64,000 nt of DNA from CALBPI01 sp963922335 (lineage in GTDB: Bacteria; Pseudomonadota; Gammaproteobacteria; Steroidobacterales; Woeseiaceae). The position numbers were made by a program, and so were the translations under genes. Under the pieces are notes generated by a model. It was not told the DNA's origin. It saw only the letters and a program-made list of their open reading frames with translations, and did not search any database. The stretch spans positions 124,001 through 188,000 of the forward strand of contig CAWUIB010000007.1 in the NCBI GenBank assembly GCA_963922335.1, written 5' to 3'. Shown here piece after piece: positions 17,836-27,030 of this stretch (the first letter of the stretch is position 1; each line of letters starts with the position of its first letter).

Positions 17836-19227
17836 TTATTCGCTCCCAGGATCCGACAACGGATCGCCCACCATAGTTCGCACATGCAAGTCGCGTTGAG
17901 GGAATGGAATTTCAATACCGTATTTCGTCAACGCGTCTTCGAGTGCCCAGTTGTAATCTGCGATCACTCTCGACGGGCGCTTCACCGACTCGGGTCGCAG
18001 CCAGATGACCAGCTCGAAATCGAGCGACGAGGCACCGAAGTTCATCAGCCATACCTCTGGCTCTTTTGCGTGTGGACCCGTCAAACGATGCGGCACGGCC
18101 TCGGCGGCCTCCAGCGCGGCTTTTTTCACAAGTTCCTTGTCGGTGCCGTAAGCCACACCGAAAGGAATACGCACTCGCCGATAACCTTCCCTAAGGGTCC
18201 AGTTGGTAACGCGCGTGCGAATAAACTCTTCATTTGGGACCAGGATGTCGACGTTGTCGTTGGTGGTAACGAGCGTTGCCCTGACATTGATCTCACGGAC
18301 CTTGCCTCGCAGTCCGTTATCGAACTCAATGAAGTCACCCACTTTCACGCTCTTTTCAAGCAAGAGGATGATGCCGGCCATCAGGTTGGAGAATATCGAC
18401 TGCAATCCGAAGCCGATCCCGACACCGATCGCACCGGAGAAGACAGCGAGCGCCGTGAGATCGATCCCAATAGCGTTCATCGCGAGCATCACTGCCGCGA
18501 ATAGCAACCCAAGACGTGCACCCTGCGCCACTAGCGTCTGCACCGACGGCGTCAGGCGATCGGACTTCTGCAATCTCGTCTTGATGAATCCGGACAATGC
18601 GCTTGCGATCCACAAGAAGAAGCCAGCAAGCAGCACGCCCTTGAGCACCATCAATAGCGACAATCGGCTTTCGCCAAAAGACAGCGCAGCATTATCCAGC
18701 ATGTTCAATGCCGGATTGAGCAGGCCAAGAATGTTGAGCGCGGCAGCAAACCAGGCGATCGTCGCAAGCAGCGCGGCCAATGAACGATCACGCACAACGC
18801 TCACAACCACCTGAATGACGATCCAGGCGTTCAATAACGAAGCGACCGTCAGCGACAACTTGGCGGGCATTTCGAATTGCGCCTGAACCGCATTCGCGGT
18901 CCACAGTCCTCCCAACCACAAAATCGGAAAGACCAACCTCAACACCAGCTGACGAGCATGCTCACCCGCGCCCGCCTCGCGTTTTGGCCAGAAATGCTCG
19001 ATTAGTCGTCGACCCGGTCTGGCTAACAACCACCCGAGCGCAAGCGCCGCAAAGATCACACCAAGATCGACCGCGCCCGCAATCGACCAAAGATCCGCCT
19101 TCAACGCGAGAAACTGTTCCTTCAAGAAATTCGTCACGACCGAGACGGTCGAAGTCACATCATCGACCACCTCAGTGACAAGTTCCGGTGGCTCTTCCTG
19201 CAGCTGTCCTAATCCGGTGGGAAACAT
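17836..19227 (-). CDS. MscS-family mechanosensitive ion channel
   Basis: 463 residues. Several transmembrane helices in the first ~280 residues lead to the MscS core: GAIGVGIGFGLQSIFSNLMAGIILLLEKSVKVGDFIEF near residues 270-310, the pore helix and beta domain, then NVRATLVTTNDNVDILVPNEEF. The C-terminal cytoplasmic part is present. It would open under membrane tension and release solutes during osmotic downshock. The repeat protein gene follows directly and may be a partner. Confidence 0.92.
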   Translation of the reverse strand: MFPTGLGQLQEEPPELVTEVVDDVTSTVSVVTNFLKEQFLALKADLWSIAGAVDLGVIFAALALGWLLARPGRRLIEHFWPKREAGAGEHARQLVLRLVFPILWLGGLWTANAVQAQFEMPAKLSLTVASLLNAWIVIQVVVSVVRDRSLAALLATIAWFAAALNILGLLNPALNMLDNAALSFGESRLSLLMVLKGVLLAGFFLWIASALSGFIKTRLQKSDRLTPSVQTLVAQGARLGLLFAAVMLAMNAIGIDLTALAVFSGAIGVGIGFGLQSIFSNLMAGIILLLEKSVKVGDFIEFDNGLRGKVREINVRATLVTTNDNVDILVPNEEFIRTRVTNWTLREGYRRVRIPFGVAYGTDKELVKKAALEAAEAVPHRLTGPHAKEPEVWLMNFGASSLDFELVIWLRPESVKRPSRVIADYNWALEDALTKYGIEIPFPQRDLHVRTMVGDPLSDPGSE

Positions 19228-19307
19228 GAGTCCTCGCTTGACCGTTCTTCGCCCCTCGAACGGAGGTTAGCCGTGTGACCAACCGGACACAAATTCCGGC
19301 ACAGGAC

Positions 19308-20765
19308 TCAGTCTGCGGCGGCGATATGCTCCAGCGCTGCCTCGAGCACAACATCCGTTTTGGTCGGCACAATAGGTGACGGGAGTACGACATCGGGCGT
19401 CACACCATCGTTCTTCAGATCGCCCGACGGTCGGATAATATGCGCCTTCGGAAATCCGACAATGAATCCGGTGTTGGGCAGTGAAAACGTTTCCATTGCA
19501 CCGTAAGTAGTAGCGAAGTCTGCCGTTTTCTCGCCCATGATTTCGCCGAAACCGTAGTCCTGAATCAATGCCGCAACGCTCACCGCGTTTGAATAGGAGT
19601 GTCGATCAATCAGCACGTAGACCGCGCCCTCGAAACGCTCACCTGTTCGCGGCTTAGCCTCCGGGATTGGAAATTCAAAACGCTCACCGAATGGCACCGC
19701 TTCATACCGCTTGCCGAAAAATACCGACAATCCTTCAGTCTGTCCTGGGCTTGCATCGAGACGCGCCTGATTGGAGGCCTTTGCCTCCTTACTGGAACGA
19801 ATGTAGAACGCGCTCGCAAACTTGAAAGGTTGATCCGCAAACCACGCGACCATCACATCGCTGAATGAATTGTCACCGCCTGGATTGTTGCGCAAGTCGA
19901 TGATCAACTGTTGCGCGCCGGCTTCGATGAACGTGGCGAATGCCTCATCGATGAATTCGACAAAACCACTGTTGTCCCAGACCTGCTCCGGTTGCTCGAC
20001 GTTGTAGAAGGGACCCGGTCGGAGATACGCCACGGTATCGCCCAGCATTTGCGCCGCGCGCTCAGTCCCATCGAGCGAAAAGTATTCAGAATGTTCTGAC
20101 GTGTTCGCCCGCATTGCTTCTGTATTGAGCGCTGCAATCGAGACAGATCGTTTCTTCTGGTCGGTTCCGAGGACAGTCAGGTCGAATTGGTCGACCGGAC
20201 CAAGCTCTTCCCAAAGATACATATTGAACCAGTACTCAAGGAGAGACTCGGTAATGTAATCCGTGTCAGCCGACACGTGTCCACCGGTGCGCGTCAGCCA
20301 TGTTTTCGCAGGCTCCCCATTTATTTGGAGAATCTCCGTACCCGGAGTCAGGCTACGGTCGTCGGATCGATTGTCCTCAACGTACATCTGCCCGTCGGCT
20401 ATGCGCAGGTACAACGGAAGAATGGCACCACCATTTTCTCGATAGGTTTCATATGGACTGCGATCGTAGTCAATCCGTGCGTGCGCCACTTTGCCGAACG
20501 CAGTGAACTTTTGAAACAGCACGTTCGCCTGGTGGCGACTCATGGGTTTATCTAGCGTCGAGAGCGTCTGGGCAAACAGCGCGTCGTATTGATCTTTGGT
20601 GCGGTTGGCAAACAGGTCGTAATGCGCACTCTGCAACCCAGCGTAGAGCGCGTGGAAGTCCTCCCGCAGGTCCTCGACCGAGAGCAGCTCGGGCTCTGCG
20701 GCAGCTGCGGGCGCACACAGGAGTAACAAGAGTAGCGGCAGGCAAAGGAGGGTTTTCAGGTTCAT
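19308..20765 (-). CDS. S41 family peptidase, exported
   Basis: 485 residues with a signal peptide (residues 1-22). An N-terminal helical region and a PDZ-like segment (TPGTEILQINGEPA) come before the tail-specific protease core: LIIDLRNNPGGDNS near 290, a likely nucleophile serine in DRHSYSNAVSVAAL (about Ser392) and a lysine in GEKTADF (about 413). C-terminal-processing-type protease in the periplasm; substrate unknown. It diverges from the winged-helix regulator at 20910, with CC-start 11-bp repeats in between. Confidence 0.85.
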   Translation of the reverse strand: MNLKTLLCLPLLLLLLCAPAAAAEPELLSVEDLREDFHALYAGLQSAHYDLFANRTKDQYDALFAQTLSTLDKPMSRHQANVLFQKFTAFGKVAHARIDYDRSPYETYRENGGAILPLYLRIADGQMYVEDNRSDDRSLTPGTEILQINGEPAKTWLTRTGGHVSADTDYITESLLEYWFNMYLWEELGPVDQFDLTVLGTDQKKRSVSIAALNTEAMRANTSEHSEYFSLDGTERAAQMLGDTVAYLRPGPFYNVEQPEQVWDNSGFVEFIDEAFATFIEAGAQQLIIDLRNNPGGDNSFSDVMVAWFADQPFKFASAFYIRSSKEAKASNQARLDASPGQTEGLSVFFGKRYEAVPFGERFEFPIPEAKPRTGERFEGAVYVLIDRHSYSNAVSVAALIQDYGFGEIMGEKTADFATTYGAMETFSLPNTGFIVGFPKAHIIRPSGDLKNDGVTPDVVLPSPIVPTKTDVVLEAALEHIAAAD

Positions 20766-20831
20766 GACGAAGGTCTCCGTAAATCAAGTCGCGAGTTCAA
20801 CGCTCGGCCGCCAAAAGCGCCATGACCGAAC

Positions 20832-20864
20832 CCGCCCGCATTCCTCCCGAAATCCTGACGAGAG
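20832..20864. repeat. Three 11-bp direct repeats upstream of winged-helix regulator
   Basis: CCGCCCGCATT, CCTCCCGAAAT and CCTGACGAGAG lie exactly 11 bases apart between the divergent S41 peptidase and winged-helix regulator. CCTGACGA is identical to units in the set at 53050, and TACTGATTT follows in both. Candidate operator (inference). Confidence 0.5.
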
Positions 20865-20909
20865 CATAACCTACTGATTTTCTGAAAAGTTGCGGCTAGT
20901 ATTTTGAAC

Positions 20910-22142
20910 ATGACAACACATGCGCAATTGCAGGTAGGTGCGTGGCGGATCGACGGACCTGGCTGTCGTATTCATCGAGATGACATCAGCATGAGTCTCG
21001 AACCAAAGGTAATGGACCTTCTGCTTGTGCTCACGGAGCGCGCCGGTCAGGTCGTTGGCAAGGACGCATTACTCGAGCTGCTATGGCCGGGCGTTATCGT
21101 CGGAGAGGACACGCTGGCAAGGACGATTTCCAAGCTACGCAACGCGCTGGACGACAGCGCGAAGTCTCCCGAATACATCGAAACGGTCCCGAAGCGCGGC
21201 TATCGACTGATTGCACCGGTAGCATCTTTAACCGTTCGCTCAGATACCAGGGGAAAGACCAATCAGTGGTGGTCCGCTGCTGCAGCGGCGTTTGTTGCCG
21301 CACTGGTGTTCAGTTGGTGGAACGCAGATAAGTCACCCGTCGCGCCGGGGCAGGATAATCTGATGATGCGTCGTGCCGACGATTTCTATATGCGCTTCAC
21401 TCAGGTCGACAATGCAGCCGCGATGGATCTTTACGAACGTGTCATCGCGGAAGATCCCGAGAATGGACTCGCCCATGCAGGGCTTGCCAGCACGTTAGTC
21501 CAACGCGTTATTCGTTACCCCGAGGATGGCCGTGGTGCGGATAGTGTTGGGCAGGCGCTCGCATCCGGAATGACGCAAACACCTCAAGCAAAAGACTTAC
21601 TATCGCGAGCGATACAACTTGCTGAGCGTTCGGTGCATCTCGCACCCGATGAACCCCTGGCCTACAAAGCACTCGGATTGGCGTTGGCAGTTTCGGGTGA
21701 TCTTGAGGGCGCGCGCCAGCAACATGAAAAAGCGCTCGAGCGCGACGAGTTTGCCTGGGAGCCGCTAATCAACCTCGGCGAACTTGCGACGCTCGATGGA
21801 CGCAAAAGTGATGCGATCACGCTATACAGTCGTGCCTACAATGCGATGCAACTTCGTTACGACGAGGCGCCCCAGCGCATTGGCCCTTGGCACGCACCAC
21901 TTGGCGCGACGATCGCACGAATGTATCGGGAGCAGGGCGATTTTCAGGCAGCTGAAGTTTGGTATCGACGCATTCTTCGACTCTCACCCTATGAACCGGA
22001 AGCCACCGGTGGACTGGCGCAAATTCTCGCAAGGTCAGGTGATCTGCGGGCAGCACTCTCGTTATGTCGCAACCTCTCTGCCGCCGGCTCGGGGCACATC
22101 ACCTGCGATGAATTGCTAGCTAATTCGGTTGCAACACCATGA
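20910..22142 (+). CDS. Transmembrane winged-helix (CadC/ToxR-type) regulator with TPR domain
   Basis: About 410 residues. Residues 5-100 are an OmpR-type winged helix (EPKVMDLLLVLTERAG ... ETVPKRGYRLIAPV), a transmembrane segment lies near 118-138 (WWSAAAAAFVAALVFSWW), and tetratricopeptide repeats fill the rest. Unlike the two larger regulators at 29699 and 53189 it lacks the TolB-like middle domain. ATG 20910 is preferred over the TTG two codons upstream. It overlaps the sulfatase start by 4 bases, so regulator and sulfatase are translationally coupled. It should bind DNA from the membrane and sense an external or envelope cue. Confidence 0.85.
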   Translation: MTTHAQLQVGAWRIDGPGCRIHRDDISMSLEPKVMDLLLVLTERAGQVVGKDALLELLWPGVIVGEDTLARTISKLRNALDDSAKSPEYIETVPKRGYRLIAPVASLTVRSDTRGKTNQWWSAAAAAFVAALVFSWWNADKSPVAPGQDNLMMRRADDFYMRFTQVDNAAAMDLYERVIAEDPENGLAHAGLASTLVQRVIRYPEDGRGADSVGQALASGMTQTPQAKDLLSRAIQLAERSVHLAPDEPLAYKALGLALAVSGDLEGARQQHEKALERDEFAWEPLINLGELATLDGRKSDAITLYSRAYNAMQLRYDEAPQRIGPWHAPLGATIARMYREQGDFQAAEVWYRRILRLSPYEPEATGGLAQILARSGDLRAALSLCRNLSAAGSGHITCDELLANSVATP

Positions 22143-23518
22143 ACAAAAATTGGTCGCTTTTGCTCTTGATCCTGATCAGTGCCGGCGCGAGTGCCACAAC
22201 ACACCCGAATGTCCTGATCATCTATGTCGATGACCTCGGTTACGGCGATCTCGCGAGCTTCGGACACCCGGTTATCAAGACACCGAATCTTGACGCGTTG
22301 GCTAACGACGGTCTAACGCTCACCAACTACTACGCGCCATCGCCACTTTGTTCTCCGTCGCGTGCCGCTCTACTCACCGGTCGTCACCCGTATCGCACCG
22401 GCATCAAAAGCTGGATTCCGGAAGGTACGGGTATCTTTCTGAAAGACGAAGAAGTCACCTTGGCAGAGGTGCTCCAACCGCTCGGATATCAGACAGCACT
22501 CGTCGGCAAATGGCACCTGAATTCCAATCTCGCCAGCAAAGACGAGCCGCAACCGACCGACCAGGGCTTCGACTACTTTTTTGGACACAACGCGTTTCAG
22601 ATTCCTACGAGCCGAAACCCCATCAACATCCATCGAGGGCATGATCCGGTCGGCGAACAGTCAGGCTACATCGCACAGATCTATGTTGATGAGGCCGTCG
22701 ATTGGCTCTCGAATCGAAATAGGGAAGCGCCGTTCTTTCTCATGTTCAACATGGCGGAGCCCCACACGACCTTCGAGAATCCGCCTGAGTTCAATGCGTT
22801 GTACGAAGCATTCACGCAAGGAGAGATCGTGCCGATCCCCTCCGGCGGCGAACAGCCGCCTAGTGAACTGCTAATCCCTCGCGGTCCGGGCGAGTACTAC
22901 GCCAACATTACTTATATGGATCACCAGATCGGCCGGTTGCTCGATGCCATGCACGAGCAAGATGTATACGACGACACGATCATCGTGTTCGCGAGTGACA
23001 ACGGGCCCGTCACGGAGAACTGGCGGACCTGGTGGGAAGTCAATGCACACGGCAGCACAGGTGGCCTGCGTGGCCGAAAGCACCGCGTCTACGAGGGTGG
23101 CATTCGCGTGCCTGCCATCATTCGAATCCCCGGAGTTACAGAACCGGGTGCAACCTCGGACGAACTCATCATCGGCACCGATCTGTTCACCACGCTGGCG
23201 GCAATACTTGGCGCAGACGTCCCGGATGATCGTCCGATCGATGGTCTCGATGTCACCAATGCGCTGCGTGGTCGGTCCTTGTCGGAGCGAACACTCCTGT
23301 GGGCGTTGGAGAACGCCGACGGTCCAGACTTCGCCTACCGACAAGGAGATTGGAAATTACTGATCGACACAGCGCTGAATCCGGTAGCGCTTTATAACCT
23401 TGACGAAGACCCGCTGGAGTTACTGGATGCCTCACGCGCGGAGCCTGAGATAGTCGAGCGAATGCTGGCACAGTTTAAAAAGGAATATTCTGTACTTGAG
23501 CCTGACTATGGGAGCTGA
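22139..23518 (+). CDS. Type I sulfatase (formylglycine-dependent), exported
   Basis: 459 residues. A signal peptide (residues 1-20) precedes NVLIIYVDDLGYGDLASFGH, the metal-binding start of arylsulfatases. The modification motif is LCSPSRAALLTGR, with Cys71 to be converted to formylglycine by a maturase not in this window. GKWHLN, FASDNGP and the C-terminal domain complete the fold. It removes sulfate esters in the periplasm, perhaps from algal polysaccharides; the substrate is not predictable here. Coupled to the regulator upstream and 3 bases from the hydrolase downstream. Confidence 0.92.
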   Translation: MNKNWSLLLLILISAGASATTHPNVLIIYVDDLGYGDLASFGHPVIKTPNLDALANDGLTLTNYYAPSPLCSPSRAALLTGRHPYRTGIKSWIPEGTGIFLKDEEVTLAEVLQPLGYQTALVGKWHLNSNLASKDEPQPTDQGFDYFFGHNAFQIPTSRNPINIHRGHDPVGEQSGYIAQIYVDEAVDWLSNRNREAPFFLMFNMAEPHTTFENPPEFNALYEAFTQGEIVPIPSGGEQPPSELLIPRGPGEYYANITYMDHQIGRLLDAMHEQDVYDDTIIVFASDNGPVTENWRTWWEVNAHGSTGGLRGRKHRVYEGGIRVPAIIRIPGVTEPGATSDELIIGTDLFTTLAAILGADVPDDRPIDGLDVTNALRGRSLSERTLLWALENADGPDFAYRQGDWKLLIDTALNPVALYNLDEDPLELLDASRAEPEIVERMLAQFKKEYSVLEPDYGS

Positions 23519-23521
23519 AGC

Positions 23522-25033
23522 GTGAGCACACTGCTGGTCTTTGTTCATGGTTGGAGCGTCACCAATACCAACACCTACGGCGGACTGCCGGACCGCCTTC
23601 GTAACGAAGCGAAAGCCGCGGGGCTCGGAATCGAGTTTCGTCACGTGTATCTCGGGCGCTACATAAGCTTCCACGATGAGGTCACACTGGCTGATGTTGC
23701 CCGCGCTTTCGACGCGGCCGTTAACGACACCCTCGGCACCGAGATCGCGGCCGGAAAGCGCTTTGCTTGTATCACACACTCGACCGGAGGCCCTGTTGTA
23801 CGCGAATGGTGGTCACGCTACTGGAGCAAGCAATCGGCAAACATCGAATGTCCAATGAGTCACCTCATCATGCTCGCACCAGCAAACTTTGGTTCAGCAC
23901 TCGCCCAAATCGGCAAGGCGCGCCTCGGTCGGCTCAAGAGCTGGTTCAACGGGGTGGAGCCCGGAACCGGCGTCCTCGACTGGTTGGAACTCGGCAGTCG
24001 CTCCGCGTGGGCGCTCAATACGGAATGGATCAGGAGCGGCGCTCGCAAGATGATCAATCAGGGCGCCTACCCGTTCGTACTGACCGGACAAACCATTGAT
24101 CGAAAATTCTACGACCATCTGAATTCGTACACCGGCGAAACCGGATCGGACGGTGTAGTTCGCGTCGCAGCGGCGAATATGAATGCGCGCTACATCCGGT
24201 TCGAGCAGGAAACACCGAGAACATCCAAGGGCAAGTTGATTGCCCCGCTGCTCGAACCGACCGAAGTAAAAACCGCACCCACAACCGCAATGCGTATCGT
24301 GCGCGGCGCGGCTCATAGCGGCAGCGACAAAGGCATCATGCGCAGCGTTTATCGCCCAGAGAATCACCCGCGCGGCAAGGACGTCACCGACAGCATCCTC
24401 CAGTGCCTCGCCGTTTCTGATAAGGACGCGTACAAAGCGCTCACCGCCGATCATGCACAGCAAAGCACTGCGGTTCAGAAAGAGGAGCAAATCGAGGTCG
24501 AGGAGCGCTTGCTACTGCGTGATCCGGTCTTCGTCCACGACCGCTACAGCATGGTGATTTTCCGGATCACGGATGATCAGGGTTATCCCGTTAATGACTT
24601 CGATCTTTTGATCACAGCGGGCACCGAGGGTGATCCCAACCGCCTACCCTCAGGATTCCTGGTCGATCGCCAGCAGAACCGGCGCTCACGCAACACGGTG
24701 ACACTGTATTTCAACTATGACGTGATGATCGGCAGTCCTGAGATTCGCCACGACGGGCGTGTGATTCGCGACGCCTCGGATGGCGCCGGTTGTCTCGGAT
24801 TTCGTATCGACGCGCGGCCAACCGATGGCTTCGTTCACTATCTGCCCTGCGAGGCGAAGGCGGACGCCGACAAGTTGAAGCAAGTCCTCCAGCCCAACCA
24901 GACGACGCTGATCGATATCCAAGTGTCTCGAGTCGTTCACAAGCCGGTGTTTGAGATCGACAAGACGAAGACCTCCCCTGCCGAAACCCGTGATTTCAAG
25001 CGCATCAAGCCCGGTAAAGCCGTTCTGGACTAA
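23522..25033 (+). CDS. Alpha/beta-hydrolase (lipase/PGAP1-like)
   Basis: 503 residues. The start is GTG with GGAG 6 bases upstream. LLVFVHGWSVTN carries the oxyanion HG motif, and CITHSTGGPVVREWW the nucleophile elbow (H-S-T-G-G in place of GxSxG), as in PGAP1/lipase-like hydrolases. A variable C-terminal half of about 200 residues has beta-rich character. No signal peptide is seen, so it is probably cytoplasmic. It follows the sulfatase after 3 bases and likely belongs to the same operon as the regulator and sulfatase. Confidence 0.75.
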   Translation: MSTLLVFVHGWSVTNTNTYGGLPDRLRNEAKAAGLGIEFRHVYLGRYISFHDEVTLADVARAFDAAVNDTLGTEIAAGKRFACITHSTGGPVVREWWSRYWSKQSANIECPMSHLIMLAPANFGSALAQIGKARLGRLKSWFNGVEPGTGVLDWLELGSRSAWALNTEWIRSGARKMINQGAYPFVLTGQTIDRKFYDHLNSYTGETGSDGVVRVAAANMNARYIRFEQETPRTSKGKLIAPLLEPTEVKTAPTTAMRIVRGAAHSGSDKGIMRSVYRPENHPRGKDVTDSILQCLAVSDKDAYKALTADHAQQSTAVQKEEQIEVEERLLLRDPVFVHDRYSMVIFRITDDQGYPVNDFDLLITAGTEGDPNRLPSGFLVDRQQNRRSRNTVTLYFNYDVMIGSPEIRHDGRVIRDASDGAGCLGFRIDARPTDGFVHYLPCEAKADADKLKQVLQPNQTTLIDIQVSRVVHKPVFEIDKTKTSPAETRDFKRIKPGKAVLD

Positions 25034-25071
25034 AAAATTTAACCTGCGATGTCGGACTCGCTGGCAGCGCG

Positions 25072-25530
25072 CTAGTTATCCTCACTCGATGACGACAACC
25101 GCTCGAACTTAAGATGCTCCGGGGCCCACGCGGGAACACAAGTCACGACCAACAGTAGTTCTTCGTCTCCGTTATTCTTGATGTTGTGCCACTCATCGGC
25201 AGCGATCACGACTGTATCGCCCGGCACTAACTGCTGAATTTCATCTTCGACCATCATCAAGCCGGTTCCGGACACGACATGGTAGACCTCCTCCATCACG
25301 TGATGGTGGGGCACGATTTCGACGCCGACCGGGATCTTGATCTCAGCGATGCTCATCGACTCGACCGAAGAGTTTCGCGGACTGATGATCTCCCTGGCGA
25401 CGGCTTTATCTTCAGCCTCGTACCACGGCTGATCTTCGAGCTTGACCACTTCAACAGGGTCACCGATGGCTACCTGAAGTGAAGCCAGCACAACGCCGCC
25501 GGTCAGCAACACGTTCCGCAAAATACTCAT
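25072..25530 (-). CDS. Exported cupin-domain protein
   Basis: 152 residues with a signal peptide (MSILRNVLLTGGVVLASLQVAIG). The single cupin has PHHHVMEEVYHVVSGTGLMMV (the two-His, Glu, and later His metal set) and PGDTVVIAADEWHNIKNNG. ATG 25530 is chosen for GGGAG upstream; a longer frame exists. It may be a small periplasmic metal-binding protein or enzyme; substrate unknown. Divergent from the secreted CCXG-like gene. Confidence 0.85.
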   Translation of the reverse strand: MSILRNVLLTGGVVLASLQVAIGDPVEVVKLEDQPWYEAEDKAVAREIISPRNSSVESMSIAEIKIPVGVEIVPHHHVMEEVYHVVSGTGLMMVEDEIQQLVPGDTVVIAADEWHNIKNNGDEELLLVVTCVPAWAPEHLKFERLSSSSEDN

Positions 25531-25578
25531 GTGAGCTACTCCCGATCTCAGAATCGAACTACAGGTATAGTACGCACC

Positions 25579-26982
25579 GTGAAAGGGAGACAACCAGTAC
25601 GGCGAGTGTTGGCCGCGGCGGTGCTATGTGCGTCATTGTTTGGCATAGCGGCGCCGACAATCAGTGTCGCCCAGTGGCCGCAGCAAAGTTGCAGCCTCAG
25701 GCACCGTATTCCCGTCAACATCACTGCAACGACGGGCGTGCACAACTCGGAAACCCGTATCGAACTCGAGAGCTCGGACTTCCCTTCCGAGTACACCTTC
25801 TCGAGTACGGGCGAGGACGTACGCGTATTTCGATCAGACGACAGCACGCCGGTCGACTTTGTCGTATCAGGATGGTCGCCGCTCACGCGGTCTGCAGTGG
25901 TCTACGTACGTTTGCCCTCAATTCCCAGTGGCGCATCGGAACTGATCTATATTTATGTCGGCGATGAAGCCCTCAGTGCAGCAGACAACGCACCTGCAGT
26001 ATTCCCGGATCTCGGTGTGCGTCTTCGCAGCCGTGTGTCATCGGCCGACCCAACCAGCCCAGCTTCTGCATTGGCCGCATTCTCAGCAGCAACATCGGAT
26101 GTTGACGATCGGGTACGCACGACCGTCACAGGCTTGAACAACAGGGCACTCGGTGGGAGCCGCGGTGACTTTGGGTGGTGCATCAGTGCGGTTATCAATG
26201 TCACACCGTCGACCGCTGGCACCTGGGGCTTCCGATATGGCGCCGACTTTGGGCGCGGCGGCCACCTGTTCGTCAGCGAGCGATCGCTGGAAGAGGATTG
26301 GAACGACGATCTCTGGTGGTCCGGCAACTATGCCAATACCGGTGAGACGCTCGAAGGCACCATTGATCTCGCGCCAGGCTGGCATCGATACGAGGCACTC
26401 GGCTTTGAGGGCTGTTGCGATGGTGCTGTTGGTTTTCAGGCGAGACCGCCCGGTGGCAGCTGGCAGGACCTCAGCAGCAGCAACTTTGATATCCGTGGTG
26501 CTCAGTGCGTCAATCTCACTGCCAATGTGAGCAAGTCGCCACCTGAGAGTTGCGTGACGAACCTGACCGTCGCCAAGACGGTCAACGTCGACGCGAGCAG
26601 CGATACCGAGTTCTTCATTCCCGGCACGATCGTGCGTTACGACATTCGAGTCGAAAACCCCGGCCAGCGTGTCGATCCCACAACTCTGGTGCTAACTGAT
26701 GCATTCCCGGATGAAGTCTCGTTGTTAGTGAGCGGTCCAGGTGTATTTGAGTTTACGGACGGCTCGACCGCGTCGGGTGTCGGCTTTACCTACAGCGGAC
26801 CTGCGAGCACGTCGGATAGCGTGGAATTTTCCACCGACGGCGTGGACTTTACTTACGCGCCTACCAGCCCGGTCGACTCCGCGGTAACGCATATTCGATT
26901 GAGACCATCGGGCGCGATGAATCCAAGCGCCGGTTCGGCGACACCGAGCTTTACCATCACTGTTTTAGGCGTTCTGCAGTAG
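25579..26982 (+). CDS. Secreted protein, DUF2341/CCXG-like with C-terminal DUF11-like domain
   Basis: About 467 residues. A basic N-terminus and hydrophobic stretch (VLAAAVLCASLFGIAAPTIS) form a signal peptide. The first region (CSLRHRIPVNITATTG ... SELIYIYVGD) resembles DUF2341. The middle has GWHRYEALGFEGCCDGAVGFQ, the double-cysteine motif of CCXG-type secreted proteins. The end (LTVAKTVNVDASSDTEFFIPGTIVRYDIRVEN) matches DUF11-like beta repeats of surface proteins. No PEP-CTERM tail is visible. The start is uncertain: GTG 25579 is used, but another in-frame GTG lies at 25531. Probably a surface or secreted adhesin-like protein. Confidence 0.65.
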   Translation: MKGRQPVRRVLAAAVLCASLFGIAAPTISVAQWPQQSCSLRHRIPVNITATTGVHNSETRIELESSDFPSEYTFSSTGEDVRVFRSDDSTPVDFVVSGWSPLTRSAVVYVRLPSIPSGASELIYIYVGDEALSAADNAPAVFPDLGVRLRSRVSSADPTSPASALAAFSAATSDVDDRVRTTVTGLNNRALGGSRGDFGWCISAVINVTPSTAGTWGFRYGADFGRGGHLFVSERSLEEDWNDDLWWSGNYANTGETLEGTIDLAPGWHRYEALGFEGCCDGAVGFQARPPGGSWQDLSSSNFDIRGAQCVNLTANVSKSPPESCVTNLTVAKTVNVDASSDTEFFIPGTIVRYDIRVENPGQRVDPTTLVLTDAFPDEVSLLVSGPGVFEFTDGSTASGVGFTYSGPASTSDSVEFSTDGVDFTYAPTSPVDSAVTHIRLRPSGAMNPSAGSATPSFTITVLGVLQ

Positions 26983-27030
26983 TCGTATCTGTTAGCCTCT
27001 GCGCTTGAGTTCAGGATTGAGGTACACCTT

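Noticed and set aside
25579..26982. PEP-CTERM sorting tail in the CCXG-like protein
   Set aside because: The C-terminus ends in a beta domain (ITVLGVLQ) with no PEP motif, TM helix or basic end.
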